A stretch of 64,000 nt of DNA, taken from CAVSIS01 sp963814875. Its GTDB lineage: Bacteria; Acidobacteriota; Thermoanaerobaculia; Thermoanaerobaculales; Sulfomarinibacteraceae. Made by a program: the position numbers and the translations under genes. The notes under the pieces are model-generated. The model was not told the DNA's origin. It saw nothing but the letters and a program-made list of their open reading frames with translations, and made no database searches. Numbering within the stretch: the stretch's first letter is position 1; each line of letters begins with the position of its first letter. Location of the stretch: positions 1-64,000 of the forward strand of contig CAWFFJ010000021.1 of the NCBI GenBank assembly GCA_963814875.1. Direction: 5' to 3'. Below, piece by piece: positions 56,158 through 64,000 of the stretch.

Positions 56158-57644
56158 GTGGCACCGGCGATGACCGCGCCGTGCCGCGGGGCAAGGGCTC
56201 CACCCCGACCCTGGCCCTGAGGGGGGCGACCTGGACGACCGTCGCCATGGGTGTGCAGCGCACGGCTCAGACCGTGGCGTTGATCCTGCTGGCGCGGCTG
56301 CTCTCCCCGGAGGACTTCGGTCTGGTCGCAATCGCCGGTCTGTTCGTGAGCTTCGCCAACCGGACCAAGTCGCTCGGCCTCCAGACTGCGCTTCTCCAGC
56401 ACCGCGACCAGCCGATCTCGGCGGCGAACACGATCTTCTGGATGAGTGGTGGGATCACGGTGGTGACCGTGCTGGTGATCGTGCTCGCCTCGCCGCTGGC
56501 CTCGCTGTGGTTCGCCGACCCTCGTGCGGCCGGGGTGCTCTCCCTCATGGCGTTGCGGCTGCTGCCCCAGGCGGCGGCGAGTGTGCCCTCGACGCTCGCG
56601 GTGCGTCGGCTCGATTTTCGCCTCCAGTCCTTGATCACAATGGCCGAAGGCCTGGTCACCGCAATCGTTTCGATCACGCTGGCCGTGCTCGGGTGGGGGG
56701 TGTGGGCGCTCGTAGCCGGTTCCTTGACCGGTGCCGTCGTGGCGGCGGTGCTGTGGTGGGTCCGGCCGCCGTTGCGCATCCGGTTCGCGATTGACCGGCA
56801 GGTCGGTCGCAAGTTGCTGCACTCCGGGGTCGAGATCTGGTCCGCCTTCAATCTCGCCTACGTGATCGACTCGGCGAACCGGCTCTTTATCGGGCGTTTC
56901 CTCGGTGTCTCCGTACTCGGGCTCTATGAGGTCACAACGCGTCTGGTCCACGTACCGGTGCAGAGCCTGCTCGGCGTCTCGGAGCGAGTGGCGCTGCCCG
57001 CGTTCTGTCGCGAGGCGGACGACTTGGAGCGACTCGGCCGCTGGCTGCTGCGGTTGACGAGCTTTCTCACCGTCCTGTCGGCGCTCGGTGCGGCAACGCT
57101 GTTCTTCTATGCCGACGTGCTGGTGCCGGTGCTGCTCGGCGAACGGTGGCTGGCCGTCATCGGAGCGGTCCGAGCGCTGGCCGTGCTCGCGCTACTGATG
57201 CCGATGCAGTCCCTGGCCACGATCTACATCGCGACCGGCCGCACCGGCCTGTTGCTGAGATTCACCGCGGTACGGGCGCTGGTCACGATCGCAGCGCTGC
57301 TCGCCGCCGCCCACGTCAACTTGGTCGCGGTGTGCCTGGTGGAGTCGGCCGCAGCGGCGGTCTTCGTACCGGTGAACCTCTACCTGGTGTCCCGGATGGT
57401 CCCGATCAGCCGACGCGAGTTCGGCCGTGCGGCAGCTGTGCCGGTCGCCGGCCTGGCTGCATTCTGTGCGGTCGCACTGTTCGTGGGGCGGGTCCTTCAG
57501 GTGAGTGCAGGGTGGAGGAACCTGCTGCTCCCACTGCCGGCGGTTGCAGCGTTTGCTCTCGCCGTGCTCGCGGTCCGCCCGCGGATCGTGGCCGAGGCGC
57601 GCGAGGTGCTGGGCGTTGCGGTCGGTGCCTCGAAGTACGACTGA
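56154..57644 (+). CDS. Polysaccharide flippase, Wzx/MATE-like
   Basis: The 496-aa product has about 12-14 membrane helices and matches the oligosaccharide flippase (MOP) superfamily: the N-terminal LALRGATWTTVAMGVQRTAQTVALILLARLLSPEDFGLVAIAGLFVSF and the middle SGVEIWSAFNLAYVIDSANRLFIGRFLGVSVLGLYEVTTRLV are characteristic of lipid-linked sugar exporters. It probably moves glycan units across the inner membrane for the neighbouring glycan cluster. GTG 56154 overlaps the preceding TGA. Confidence 0.87.
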   Translation: MSGTGDDRAVPRGKGSTPTLALRGATWTTVAMGVQRTAQTVALILLARLLSPEDFGLVAIAGLFVSFANRTKSLGLQTALLQHRDQPISAANTIFWMSGGITVVTVLVIVLASPLASLWFADPRAAGVLSLMALRLLPQAAASVPSTLAVRRLDFRLQSLITMAEGLVTAIVSITLAVLGWGVWALVAGSLTGAVVAAVLWWVRPPLRIRFAIDRQVGRKLLHSGVEIWSAFNLAYVIDSANRLFIGRFLGVSVLGLYEVTTRLVHVPVQSLLGVSERVALPAFCREADDLERLGRWLLRLTSFLTVLSALGAATLFFYADVLVPVLLGERWLAVIGAVRALAVLALLMPMQSLATIYIATGRTGLLLRFTAVRALVTIAALLAAAHVNLVAVCLVESAAAAVFVPVNLYLVSRMVPISRREFGRAAAVPVAGLAAFCAVALFVGRVLQVSAGWRNLLLPLPAVAAFALAVLAVRPRIVAEAREVLGVAVGASKYD

Positions 57645-57650
57645 TGCGGG

Positions 57651-58880
57651 TTACTCAGGGGGAAACAGCTGGGGGGGCAGGCTGCGACCGTTCAACCGCT
57701 GGCACGCTTCGAGGTCGCGCGGCGTCCAGCCGAAGCGGACGTTCAGGCCGTCCCCGGTGAGGGCCGCGACGGCGTCGTCGAGGTCCTGCTTGTAGACCGG
57801 GAACTGCGCCGTGGCCTCGGTCGGCTCCGAGTAGCCGCCAGGCGCGGTCGACGAGGTCAGTGTCAGGATTACACCGCCGCCGTAGCGGCCGATGAGCTTC
57901 CGGTTGGTCTCGAAGGACTCCCGGGTCTGCAGCCACAGGACGCCGTCGAAGAGGATGCGGTCGAGCGCGATGTTGAGCTCGTACTCCTCGTCGCTCATCC
58001 GCGACTCCTGGATCGCGCTCGAGCCCAGGAAGCGGCCCTTGACGCGGGGCGTGCCGATAATCGAGAAGCCGTGGCCCCAGGTCGTCTTGAGGTGGCGGTC
58101 CAGGAGATACAGGACGACCTCCTCCTTGCGCCAGTCGAACAGGCCCTTGAGAAAGGCGCCGGCGACGTGGCGCACCCCGGCCTCGCGGGCACGGTCGAAC
58201 GAGTCGAGCCGGTAGCCCTGGTTGCCCTTGGGGCCGCGACGGGTGTGGAGGCGGCCGTACTGGGTCGCGTCGAAGGTCTCCAGCCAGACCAGGAAGCAGT
58301 CGAGGCCCGCCTGCCGGAGCCGGCGGAACGAGTCCGTGTCGACTGGGGGAATGTTGCTGGTGATCATGCCCCCGCCGTTGCTCGACAGGGAGTTCCGTAG
58401 GATCTCGAAGTAGCGGGCGGCGCCCTCGACCTGGAAACGCTGGTCGGCGAGGCTGAAGGGTTCCTCGTGGACGTACAGGCAGGGGTCCTGGCTCGACACC
58501 AGCTCGATGCTGCGGTAGCCGAGACCGACCAGCGTGTCGACCTCGTGCTGGAATCCGCTCGGGGAGAGGCGGACGCCGTTTCCGGTCGAGAAGTCGCAGT
58601 AGGCACAGGTATTCTCGCAGATGCTCGAGAAGTAGAGCGGCGGCAGCAGCAGGATCTGGTCGTCGAGTGGCCGCGGGTAGCGCTGGGCGAGCTCGGTCAC
58701 TTCCCTCGCATTGGCCGGCTCCGAGAGGCCGTTGACCAGGGACAGGATCTCCCCGTCCGACAGGGACTCGCCCCCCGCTGCCTTGTCGAGGAGGGCCGAC
58801 GTCTGCTTCGGCCCGATGCGGGGGCCGCTGTCGACGCGGGAGGCTAACTCGAGGATCGAAGAAAGGTGCTCGCTGAACAT
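57651..58880 (-). CDS. Radical SAM protein, ThiH/HydG/BioB-like
   Basis: The 409-aa product has the radical SAM cluster motif CENTCAYCDFSTGN (C-x3-C-x2-C), followed by GYRSIELVSSQDP and a TIM-barrel body, with the N-terminal helical region and C-terminal extension resembling 2-iminoacetate synthase and HydG. No thiamine or hydrogenase genes are nearby; it is embedded in a glycan cluster, so its substrate may be different. It converges with the flippase gene (6 bp apart). The Met at 58880 is chosen over 58940, as the added residues have no homology. Confidence 0.8.
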   Translation of the reverse strand: MFSEHLSSILELASRVDSGPRIGPKQTSALLDKAAGGESLSDGEILSLVNGLSEPANAREVTELAQRYPRPLDDQILLLPPLYFSSICENTCAYCDFSTGNGVRLSPSGFQHEVDTLVGLGYRSIELVSSQDPCLYVHEEPFSLADQRFQVEGAARYFEILRNSLSSNGGGMITSNIPPVDTDSFRRLRQAGLDCFLVWLETFDATQYGRLHTRRGPKGNQGYRLDSFDRAREAGVRHVAGAFLKGLFDWRKEEVVLYLLDRHLKTTWGHGFSIIGTPRVKGRFLGSSAIQESRMSDEEYELNIALDRILFDGVLWLQTRESFETNRKLIGRYGGGVILTLTSSTAPGGYSEPTEATAQFPVYKQDLDDAVAALTGDGLNVRFGWTPRDLEACQRLNGRSLPPQLFPPE

Positions 58881-59059
58881 GGACCGTCCTTGGCGCACAT
58901 GGTAGCAAACAGGGGTCGCGAGGGTGGCATCCGGGATCACCGGGGGGGGCCGTCAGTTCACCTTGCGTGATAGCCTGACGCCAATGATGCGGCGCAGGAC
59001 GAATGGCAAGCCAATGGGCGAGTGGCTTTCTGTTCCGGGCCTCTAGGAGGGTGCATCTG

Positions 59060-60388
59060 ATGCGCGGAGCGCTCGAACTGGCTGCACTGGTTCGGCGCCA
59101 GTGGTGGGCGCCCGAGCGAATCGAGCGCTATCGACTGAGTCGGCTCCGGCGCCTGCTGCACCACACCTGCGAAAACGTCCCGTTCTACCGGCGTCTGTAT
59201 GCCGAAGCCGGGGTCTCGCCCGACTCGATTGCTTCGGTCGGTGACCTCGCCCGCCTGCCGATCGTGCGCCGAGAGCAGATCCAGCACCTCGGGGCCGAGC
59301 TCCTCGCCGGGGACGCCGACCTGTCGCGCTGCGTGCGCTCGAGCACCAGCGGCTCGACCGGCGTCCCGCTGGAGATCGTGTCCAGCTCTGCGGACCGGGC
59401 GGTCTTCAACCCGTCCTTCTTCCGCGTCTACCTCGGCGCCGGGCTCAAGCCATGGCACCGCCTGACCTACTTCCAGGCCCGACGCGAGCGGCTCGGTGCG
59501 CGCTCGTGGTACGAGGGTTTCGGCCTGTACCGCCGCCAGATGCTGTCCACCCATGACGAGCCCGAGAGCTGGGTCGCGGCGATCCGGCGATGGCGACCGT
59601 ACCTGATCCACGGCTACTCATTGACCCTCAAGCTGCTCGCCGAGGCCACCCTCGAGCACGGCGGCGGCGACCTGCGGGTGCCGCTGGTCGCGAGTACGTC
59701 GGGCATCCTCGACGCGACCGGCCGCGAGCTGCTGACGACGGCACTCGGCTGCCGGGTGATCGACATCTACGCCTCGGAGGAGGCGGGTTCAGTGATCGCA
59801 TGGGAATGCCCCGAGTGCGCGGCCTACCACCTCAGCAACGACACGGTGATCACGGAGCTGCTCCACGACGGACGCCCGGCGCGGCCTGGCGAGGACGCGA
59901 CCGTCGTGGTGACCAACCTGTCGAACTTCACCATGCCCTTCATCCGCTACGACCAGGGCGACGTCGTGCGGGTGTCGGAGCGCGTCCCGGTGTGCGGCCG
60001 AGGGCTGCCGTTGATCGAGGAAGTGCGTGGTCGCTCAGGCGACTTCGTGCTGCTCGCCTCTGGCCGAAAGCTGAGTCCGCACCCGTTTTTCCTCGTCCTC
60101 GACCATGCGATGGGGGTGGGCTGCTGGCAGGTCGTGCAGGAGGACCTTGACCGGATCGTGGTGAGAACGACGGTTGCTCGCGACGCGGGCGCGGCGGACG
60201 TGGACGGGATTCGGGCCGGGATCCGTGCGCTGGTCGGCGAGGAGGTCCGGGTCGAGGTCGAGGTGGTTGAGCAGCTACGTCGGGACCCGGCGCTGAAGCT
60301 CCGCTCGGTGATCTCGAAGCTGCCGGAAGCGCAAACGGATCGTAAACCACAGAGTCACAGAGTCACAGAGCCCCCGCCCGCCCGATGA
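59060..60388 (+). CDS. Phenylacetate-CoA ligase-like (CapK-type) acyl-activating protein
   Basis: The 442-aa product belongs to the AMP-binding PaaK/CapK family, with SSTSGSTGVPLEI (phosphate-binding loop, about residue 90), DIYASEEAGSVIAWEC and YDQGDVVRV. CapK-like members are common in capsule and exopolysaccharide clusters. AGGAGG stands 9 nt before the ATG at 59060. The last ~15 residues (KPQSHRVTEPPPAR) are read from a tandem repeat arm and are not part of the family, so the original stop has apparently been lost. Confidence 0.85.
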   Translation: MRGALELAALVRRQWWAPERIERYRLSRLRRLLHHTCENVPFYRRLYAEAGVSPDSIASVGDLARLPIVRREQIQHLGAELLAGDADLSRCVRSSTSGSTGVPLEIVSSSADRAVFNPSFFRVYLGAGLKPWHRLTYFQARRERLGARSWYEGFGLYRRQMLSTHDEPESWVAAIRRWRPYLIHGYSLTLKLLAEATLEHGGGDLRVPLVASTSGILDATGRELLTTALGCRVIDIYASEEAGSVIAWECPECAAYHLSNDTVITELLHDGRPARPGEDATVVVTNLSNFTMPFIRYDQGDVVRVSERVPVCGRGLPLIEEVRGRSGDFVLLASGRKLSPHPFFLVLDHAMGVGCWQVVQEDLDRIVVRTTVARDAGAADVDGIRAGIRALVGEEVRVEVEVVEQLRRDPALKLRSVISKLPEAQTDRKPQSHRVTEPPPAR

Positions 60389-60484
60389 GATTTGACCGGG
60401 CGGAGCGCCTGAGCGCTCGGCCCGGTCGGCGCTCATGGGGCCGGCGGCTCTGTGCGCGTCTGTGTCTCTGTGCCTCTGTGGTTT
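60344..60484. repeat. Inverted pair of tandem-repeat arms (AACCACAGAGTCACAGAG family)
   Basis: Left arm 60344-60370 and right arm 60448-60484 are imperfect inverted repeats of 8-9-bp units (CACAGAGT and its complement), enclosing about 77 bp with its own partial palindrome (CGGGCGGAGCGCCTGAGCGC...). The element lies between convergent genes, and both of their stop codons fall inside it (60386-60388 and 60433-60435). Confidence 0.75.
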
Positions 60485-61416
60485 GTCTTCTTCGGCTTCT
60501 CGAGGGCGGCGCGGACGGCCTCGGGCACGGAAACGACCCTTCGCAGCAGCAGCATCACCATGGCCGGCGGCACCTCGAGGAGTCGAAAGCCGGCCGCGCG
60601 CCGGTGACGCAGCAGCCGCGACCAGTCGAGCAACGTCCGCCCCAGGGTCGCCGCCACGACTCCGGGCACGCCGGCGCGCAGGAAGCCGGCCCAGCGCAAG
60701 CCCGGGTCGAGCCGCCGCGCCTCGACGAAGCTGCGGCCATAGCGCCGCGCCCGGGCCAGGAGCTGCGCCCGGTCGGCGCGCGGGCGGTGCTCGACGGCGA
60801 GCTCAGGGTCGTAGACCAGGTTCGCGCCGCGACGGTGGAGCCCCTCGGCGAACAGGGTGTCCGCATTCGGTGCCAGGCGGGGGTCGAAACGGACGGTCTC
60901 GAAGAGGTTCCGGCGCAGGCCCATGTTGCAGCTCGGCAGGGTGCGGACCTCGCGCCGCGTCAGCCCCTGGTACTCGCCGAAGTCAGCAATCCCGGTCAAA
61001 CGCCGCAAGAAACTGCCGCGGTGGATGATGCGGCCGCCGACGACCCGCAGGAGATCGTCCCCGAGGCGGTCGACCACCGCCGCCAGCCACCCGGGCGGCG
61101 CGACACAATCGGAGTCGAGAAAGGCCACGACATCCCCGTCGCAGGCGTCGACGCCGCAGTTGCGAGCGATCTCGGCGCCCTCGTTGATCTTGGAGATGAG
61201 CCGGACCTCGGGGTGTTCCCGCCGGACGGCGTCGGAGGTGCCGTCGGTGCTGCCGTCGTCGACCACCACAACCTCGAATGCGGATCCGGGGTAGGTCTGG
61301 CGGGCGAGCGAGACCAGGCACCTCCGGAGATTCTCGAGGTCGTTGCAGGTCGCCACCACCACGCTGACCCGCGGCCGTCCGGGCTCGCGGGGGGCCTCTG
61401 CGTCGACCGCCGTCAC
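60433..61416 (-). CDS. Glycosyltransferase family 2
   Basis: The 327-aa product has a GT-A fold: VSVVVATCNDLENLRRCLVSL, VVVVDDGSTDGTSD, VVAFLDSDCVAPPGW (DxD-like) and GRIIHRGSF ... NMGLRRNLFE. It probably adds a sugar to the cluster glycan. GTG 61416 overlaps the TGA of the pyruvyl transferase gene (GTGA). The C-terminal 18 residues (KTNHRGTETQTRTEPPAP) are encoded by the right repeat arm. A longer start further upstream is antisense to other genes' frames and not homologous. Confidence 0.88.
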   Translation of the reverse strand: MTAVDAEAPREPGRPRVSVVVATCNDLENLRRCLVSLARQTYPGSAFEVVVVDDGSTDGTSDAVRREHPEVRLISKINEGAEIARNCGVDACDGDVVAFLDSDCVAPPGWLAAVVDRLGDDLLRVVGGRIIHRGSFLRRLTGIADFGEYQGLTRREVRTLPSCNMGLRRNLFETVRFDPRLAPNADTLFAEGLHRRGANLVYDPELAVEHRPRADRAQLLARARRYGRSFVEARRLDPGLRWAGFLRAGVPGVVAATLGRTLLDWSRLLRHRRAAGFRLLEVPPAMVMLLLRRVVSVPEAVRAALEKPKKTNHRGTETQTRTEPPAP

Positions 61417-62690
61417 CCGCGCCCCAGTGCGAGCGCCGCGAGGTCGGCCGCGATCAGGCTTCCGGCGACCTCGGCGCGGGCGGTCTGCTCCGGGATCACC
61501 CGGCGCAGCTGGTCGCGCACCTCCCCGGCAGCCGTCCGCAGATTGTCGAACCCCTGCCACAGGCGATCCGGAGTCAACCCGGCGATCGGCAGGACGAACG
61601 CGTCGAGGCCGAGCTGCGCCATGATTCCGTCGGTCTTGGGCTGGTAGCTTATCGCGAGCGTCGGCACGCCGAGCGACAGGGCGAAGATGTTGGAGTGCAT
61701 GCGGGTCCCGACGAAGAAGTCCATCGCGCCGCAAAGCCACTTGACCTGCGGCGCGGAGAGCTCCTCCTCGATCACATGTGCGCGATCGGCGTGAGACATC
61801 AGGGCCGCCACCTCGCGCGCGGCGTCCCGGTCGTCGTCGTCCTGGCGTACAGCAGTCACCTGGGGGACGAAGACGACCTCGGCGTCGCACTCCCGTGCGA
61901 GCCGGTCCGCGAACGCGGCCATGGTCCGCTGGTAGCGGGCCTGTTGTGCGGGGTCGCGGAACCACCGACGGACGGTCATGCCGACCCGCAGGGCGGCGCC
62001 GCGCGTCGCCAGCCCGAGATCCACGTCCGGCTCCGCGGCCAAGAGCAGGAACGCCGCGTCCGCCGCCTCCCGCACCGGAACCTTGAGCCGCCAACCGGAG
62101 ACGAGGTCGCGCGACACGTCCTCGCGGACCTCGACCAGGCGCACTGCGCGCAGCGCCATCCGTACCAGCCGGGCCTGGTAGCCGGCAGCGAACGGTCCGA
62201 TCGACTGCGCCCACAGGTAGACTGGCTTGCCGAGCACCGCCGCCAGCCGGAAGCTGTGGAGGTGGATGAGCAGCATGACGTTGCCGTGCAGGCGGGACGT
62301 CGTGTAGAGGTAGCCTCCACCCGCCGCGATCACGAGGTCCGACCGGGCGTAGCTGCGGAGCAGGCGGCGAAGGCCCCGGGGAACCGGCAGGTCCCACCGC
62401 GCCAGGCGCCACGCGCCGGCCCAGAGCAGGCTCAAGGGCACCAGGACCTTCAGGAAGTACAGGCAACGCAGACGCGGACCGCCCGGGCACGCGTCCTTGA
62501 GCGAGTGGAAGGACGGTTCGACCGGGACCGGGTAGGCGTTGTCGTTGCCGGGGTGGTCGGCGGACGAGAGCGCGATCTCGGCGTCCTCGAGGCCGGGGTT
62601 GCGGCGTAGGCACTCGATCATTCCGAGGACGATCGCCGCGTCGCCCGCGTTGCGGGCGCTGTAGACGTTGGTGACGAGGACGCGGGTCAT
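61413..62690 (-). CDS. Polysaccharide pyruvyl transferase family protein
   Basis: The 425-aa product has the family's N-terminal VLVTNVYSARNAGDAAIVLGMIECLRRN, then DLVIAAGGGYLYTTS, VYLWAQSIGPF and FFVGTRMHSNIFALSLGVPTLAISYQPK (the conserved H-S-x-I-F-A region). These enzymes add pyruvyl groups to surface sugars. AGGAGG is spaced 4 nt before the ATG. It is coupled to the downstream glycosyltransferase. Confidence 0.9.
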   Translation of the reverse strand: MTRVLVTNVYSARNAGDAAIVLGMIECLRRNPGLEDAEIALSSADHPGNDNAYPVPVEPSFHSLKDACPGGPRLRCLYFLKVLVPLSLLWAGAWRLARWDLPVPRGLRRLLRSYARSDLVIAAGGGYLYTTSRLHGNVMLLIHLHSFRLAAVLGKPVYLWAQSIGPFAAGYQARLVRMALRAVRLVEVREDVSRDLVSGWRLKVPVREAADAAFLLLAAEPDVDLGLATRGAALRVGMTVRRWFRDPAQQARYQRTMAAFADRLARECDAEVVFVPQVTAVRQDDDDRDAAREVAALMSHADRAHVIEEELSAPQVKWLCGAMDFFVGTRMHSNIFALSLGVPTLAISYQPKTDGIMAQLGLDAFVLPIAGLTPDRLWQGFDNLRTAAGEVRDQLRRVIPEQTARAEVAGSLIAADLAALALGRG

Positions 62691-62706
62691 CGTCCTCCTG
62701 CCCCGA

Positions 62707-63843
62707 TCAGGGGCGGCTCGCGTCGCGGCGCCCGAGCCTCCGCCTCGCGGTCGCTGCGAGCATCCTGGGGAGGTCCTTCTCGATCTCCCACCGGGTCCGC
62801 GTGTAGGGCGGGCAGGTCGCACAGCGGCCGTTTTCGAGGTCGCGGAGGCGGTAGGCGAGGTTGTCGCCGTCGAAGTAGATCTCGGACGGCGCCGCAGTCC
62901 GGCAGCTCCCGATCGCCCGGCTGTGGGGACAGTAGTAGACCGTGCCGTCGTGGCCGAGGAGCAGCCCGCCCATCGCGTAGTAGCACGACAGGCTGCGCTG
63001 CCGAGTGCCCTCGAGAACGTCGGCGAGCTCCCGGTACTTCACCGCCGACGGCGCACCCTGAGCCGGGTCGTCGGCGACCTCTCGCAGGAAGGCGGTCAGC
63101 TCCTGTTGCCGTGCCTCGGGGACGAAGGCGCCCTCGAGACCCTGGGTCCGGAAGCGCTCCCTCTGCTCGCCGACCACGAAGGCGACCGGGATCGAGCGTT
63201 CAGCGGCCCAGCGGCACAGCTCTCTGACCGTCGGGAGGTTGTCCGCGAGCAGAACACAGTTGAACGAGAAGCTCAGGCGTCGCTCGCGGCGGAGCTGCTC
63301 GAGGATCCCGACGGTGCGTTCGATGCGAGCGAAGGCGCGTTCGACGCCGTAGATCCGGTCGAGGGCTTCACCCGTGCCGTGTACCGAAACGCAGACGTCA
63401 AACAGGACACCGGCCTGACGGCACCGCTCGGCGAGCACAGGGAGTACGGCCTCCGCCCGCCGGTGAAGGAGCCCGTTGGTGGTCAGGCTGAAGCGCTTGA
63501 GACGTGCGCACCGGGCCGGGAACGCCGCGACGAGATCAGGGAGATCGTCGCGCAGGAGCGGCTCGCCGCCGCTCATGCCGACGTACTCCATCTTCGTGAA
63601 CAGCCGGTCGGACAGGATCCTGGAGAGCTCGTCCGGGCTGAGGTCGTCGCCGACCGCACTGTCCTCCTTCCAGATCCCGCACATCACGCAGCGCGCGTTG
63701 CAGCGGTGGGTTGACAGGTAGTGCATCGCGCGGGGCAGCGGGGGCGTGCTGCGAAGAGGCTCGATGAGGCGGTAGCGCATGAAAACCGTGAGGGCTTCCG
63801 CGCCAAGGGCGAGCGACGAGCGGAGCGTGCGGCGCTCGCTCAT
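62707..63843 (-). CDS. Radical SAM protein with SPASM-like C-terminal cysteines
   Basis: The 378-aa product has the cluster motif HRCNARCVMCGIW (C-x3-C-x2-C), GMSGGEPLLRDDL and FSLTTNGLL of the radical SAM core, plus C-terminal cysteines (CYYAMGG, YYCPHSRAIGSC, GRCATCPPY) that could hold auxiliary clusters as in SPASM enzymes. A role in peptide or glycan modification is possible. ATG 63843 overlaps the TGA of the upstream partial gene, and the next gene starts 16 bp after its stop, so it belongs to the glycan operon. Confidence 0.85.
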   Translation of the reverse strand: MSERRTLRSSLALGAEALTVFMRYRLIEPLRSTPPLPRAMHYLSTHRCNARCVMCGIWKEDSAVGDDLSPDELSRILSDRLFTKMEYVGMSGGEPLLRDDLPDLVAAFPARCARLKRFSLTTNGLLHRRAEAVLPVLAERCRQAGVLFDVCVSVHGTGEALDRIYGVERAFARIERTVGILEQLRRERRLSFSFNCVLLADNLPTVRELCRWAAERSIPVAFVVGEQRERFRTQGLEGAFVPEARQQELTAFLREVADDPAQGAPSAVKYRELADVLEGTRQRSLSCYYAMGGLLLGHDGTVYYCPHSRAIGSCRTAAPSEIYFDGDNLAYRLRDLENGRCATCPPYTRTRWEIEKDLPRMLAATARRRLGRRDASRP

Positions 63844-64000
63844 GGCTCGGCGGTCGGGGCGCTCGGACGGCGGACCCGCCGCCACGGTAGCAGCCGCTCG
63901 GCGAACTTCGCCGCGAGGAGCTTCGCGCCGATCCGTGGCGGGATGACGATCAGGTGGGTGCCGATGTTCACCGAGGCCATGTAGATCATCTCAAAGAGGC
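63840..64000 (-). CDS. Unidentified protein, C-terminal part only
   Basis: The minus-strand frame enters from beyond the window and ends with a TGA overlapping the next ATG (ATGA). The visible 52 residues (LFEMIYMASVNIGTHLIVIPP, then RIGAKLLAAKFAERLLPWRR and a Pro/Arg-rich tail) do not show a family. It is the gene before the radical SAM protein in the same operon. Confidence 0.6.
   Translation of the reverse strand, partial: LFEMIYMASVNIGTHLIVIPPRIGAKLLAAKFAERLLPWRRVRRPSAPTAEP

Overview
The window is 64 kb of very GC-rich bacterial DNA with tightly packed genes, many ATGA/GTGA/TGATG overlaps, and no tRNA, rRNA, CRISPR array or phage genes that I can see. Gene content suggests an uncultured Acidobacteriota-like bacterium: a split NADH dehydrogenase operon carrying rex, a pyrophosphate-type phosphofructokinase, a tricorn-type protease, AMMECR1/MEMO proteins with a radical SAM partner, four-helix-bundle proteins and a group II intron. 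The phylum is an inference from gene content, not from a marker gene.

Layout: (1) 1-1616: a partial Rieske protein divergent from a pair of rSAM/selenodomain-associated sugar transferase-like genes. (2) 1795-6833 minus: ileS-lspA-lgt-rluD, an overlapping operon for translation and lipoprotein processing. (3) 6923-10760: an accessory island with a four-helix-bundle gene, a group II intron with its reverse transcriptase inserted beside a long inverted repeat, a GC-rich tandem array with a 173-bp unit, a receiver-only response regulator and a nested palindrome. (4) 10806-16178: a small membrane protein, a glycosyltransferase, a NUDIX hydrolase, a secreted TPR protein and a membrane-bound Ser/Thr kinase. 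(5) 16301-27790 minus: nuoA-E-F-G-H-J-K-L-M-N-rex, with a clear promoter and a Rex-type operator over its predicted start point; nuoB, C, D and I are absent. (6) 28130-34667: guaA, a second four-helix-bundle gene framed by small repeats, a cyclic-2,3-diphosphoglycerate synthase-like GTPase, a SpoIIE phosphatase and a solute:sodium symporter. (7) 34816-40362: a cluster of exported-looking AmmeMemoRadiSam proteins (two MEMO proteins, one fused to AMMECR1, a DUF362 protein and a radical SAM enzyme), with upp in between. (8) 40485-54578: a membrane spermidine-synthase-like protein, tricorn protease, SGNH hydrolase, PPi-type PFK, a frameshifted hybrid histidine kinase, an MBL hydrolase and ispG. 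(9) 54712-64000: a surface-glycan region with a sulfatase-superfamily enzyme, flippase, three types of sugar/acyl transferase genes and two radical SAM genes.

Three non-coding themes recur. First, a ~178-bp element with inverted ends (1617, 46324, 52274) abuts coding sequence each time. Second, a family of short tandem 8-9-bp repeats, often as inverted pairs (6923, 27862, 40444, 60344), lies at gene ends and in one place encodes the C-terminal tails of two convergent genes. Third, seven genes have a TANNNT hexamer 5 or 6 nt before the start codon, which suggests leaderless transcripts.
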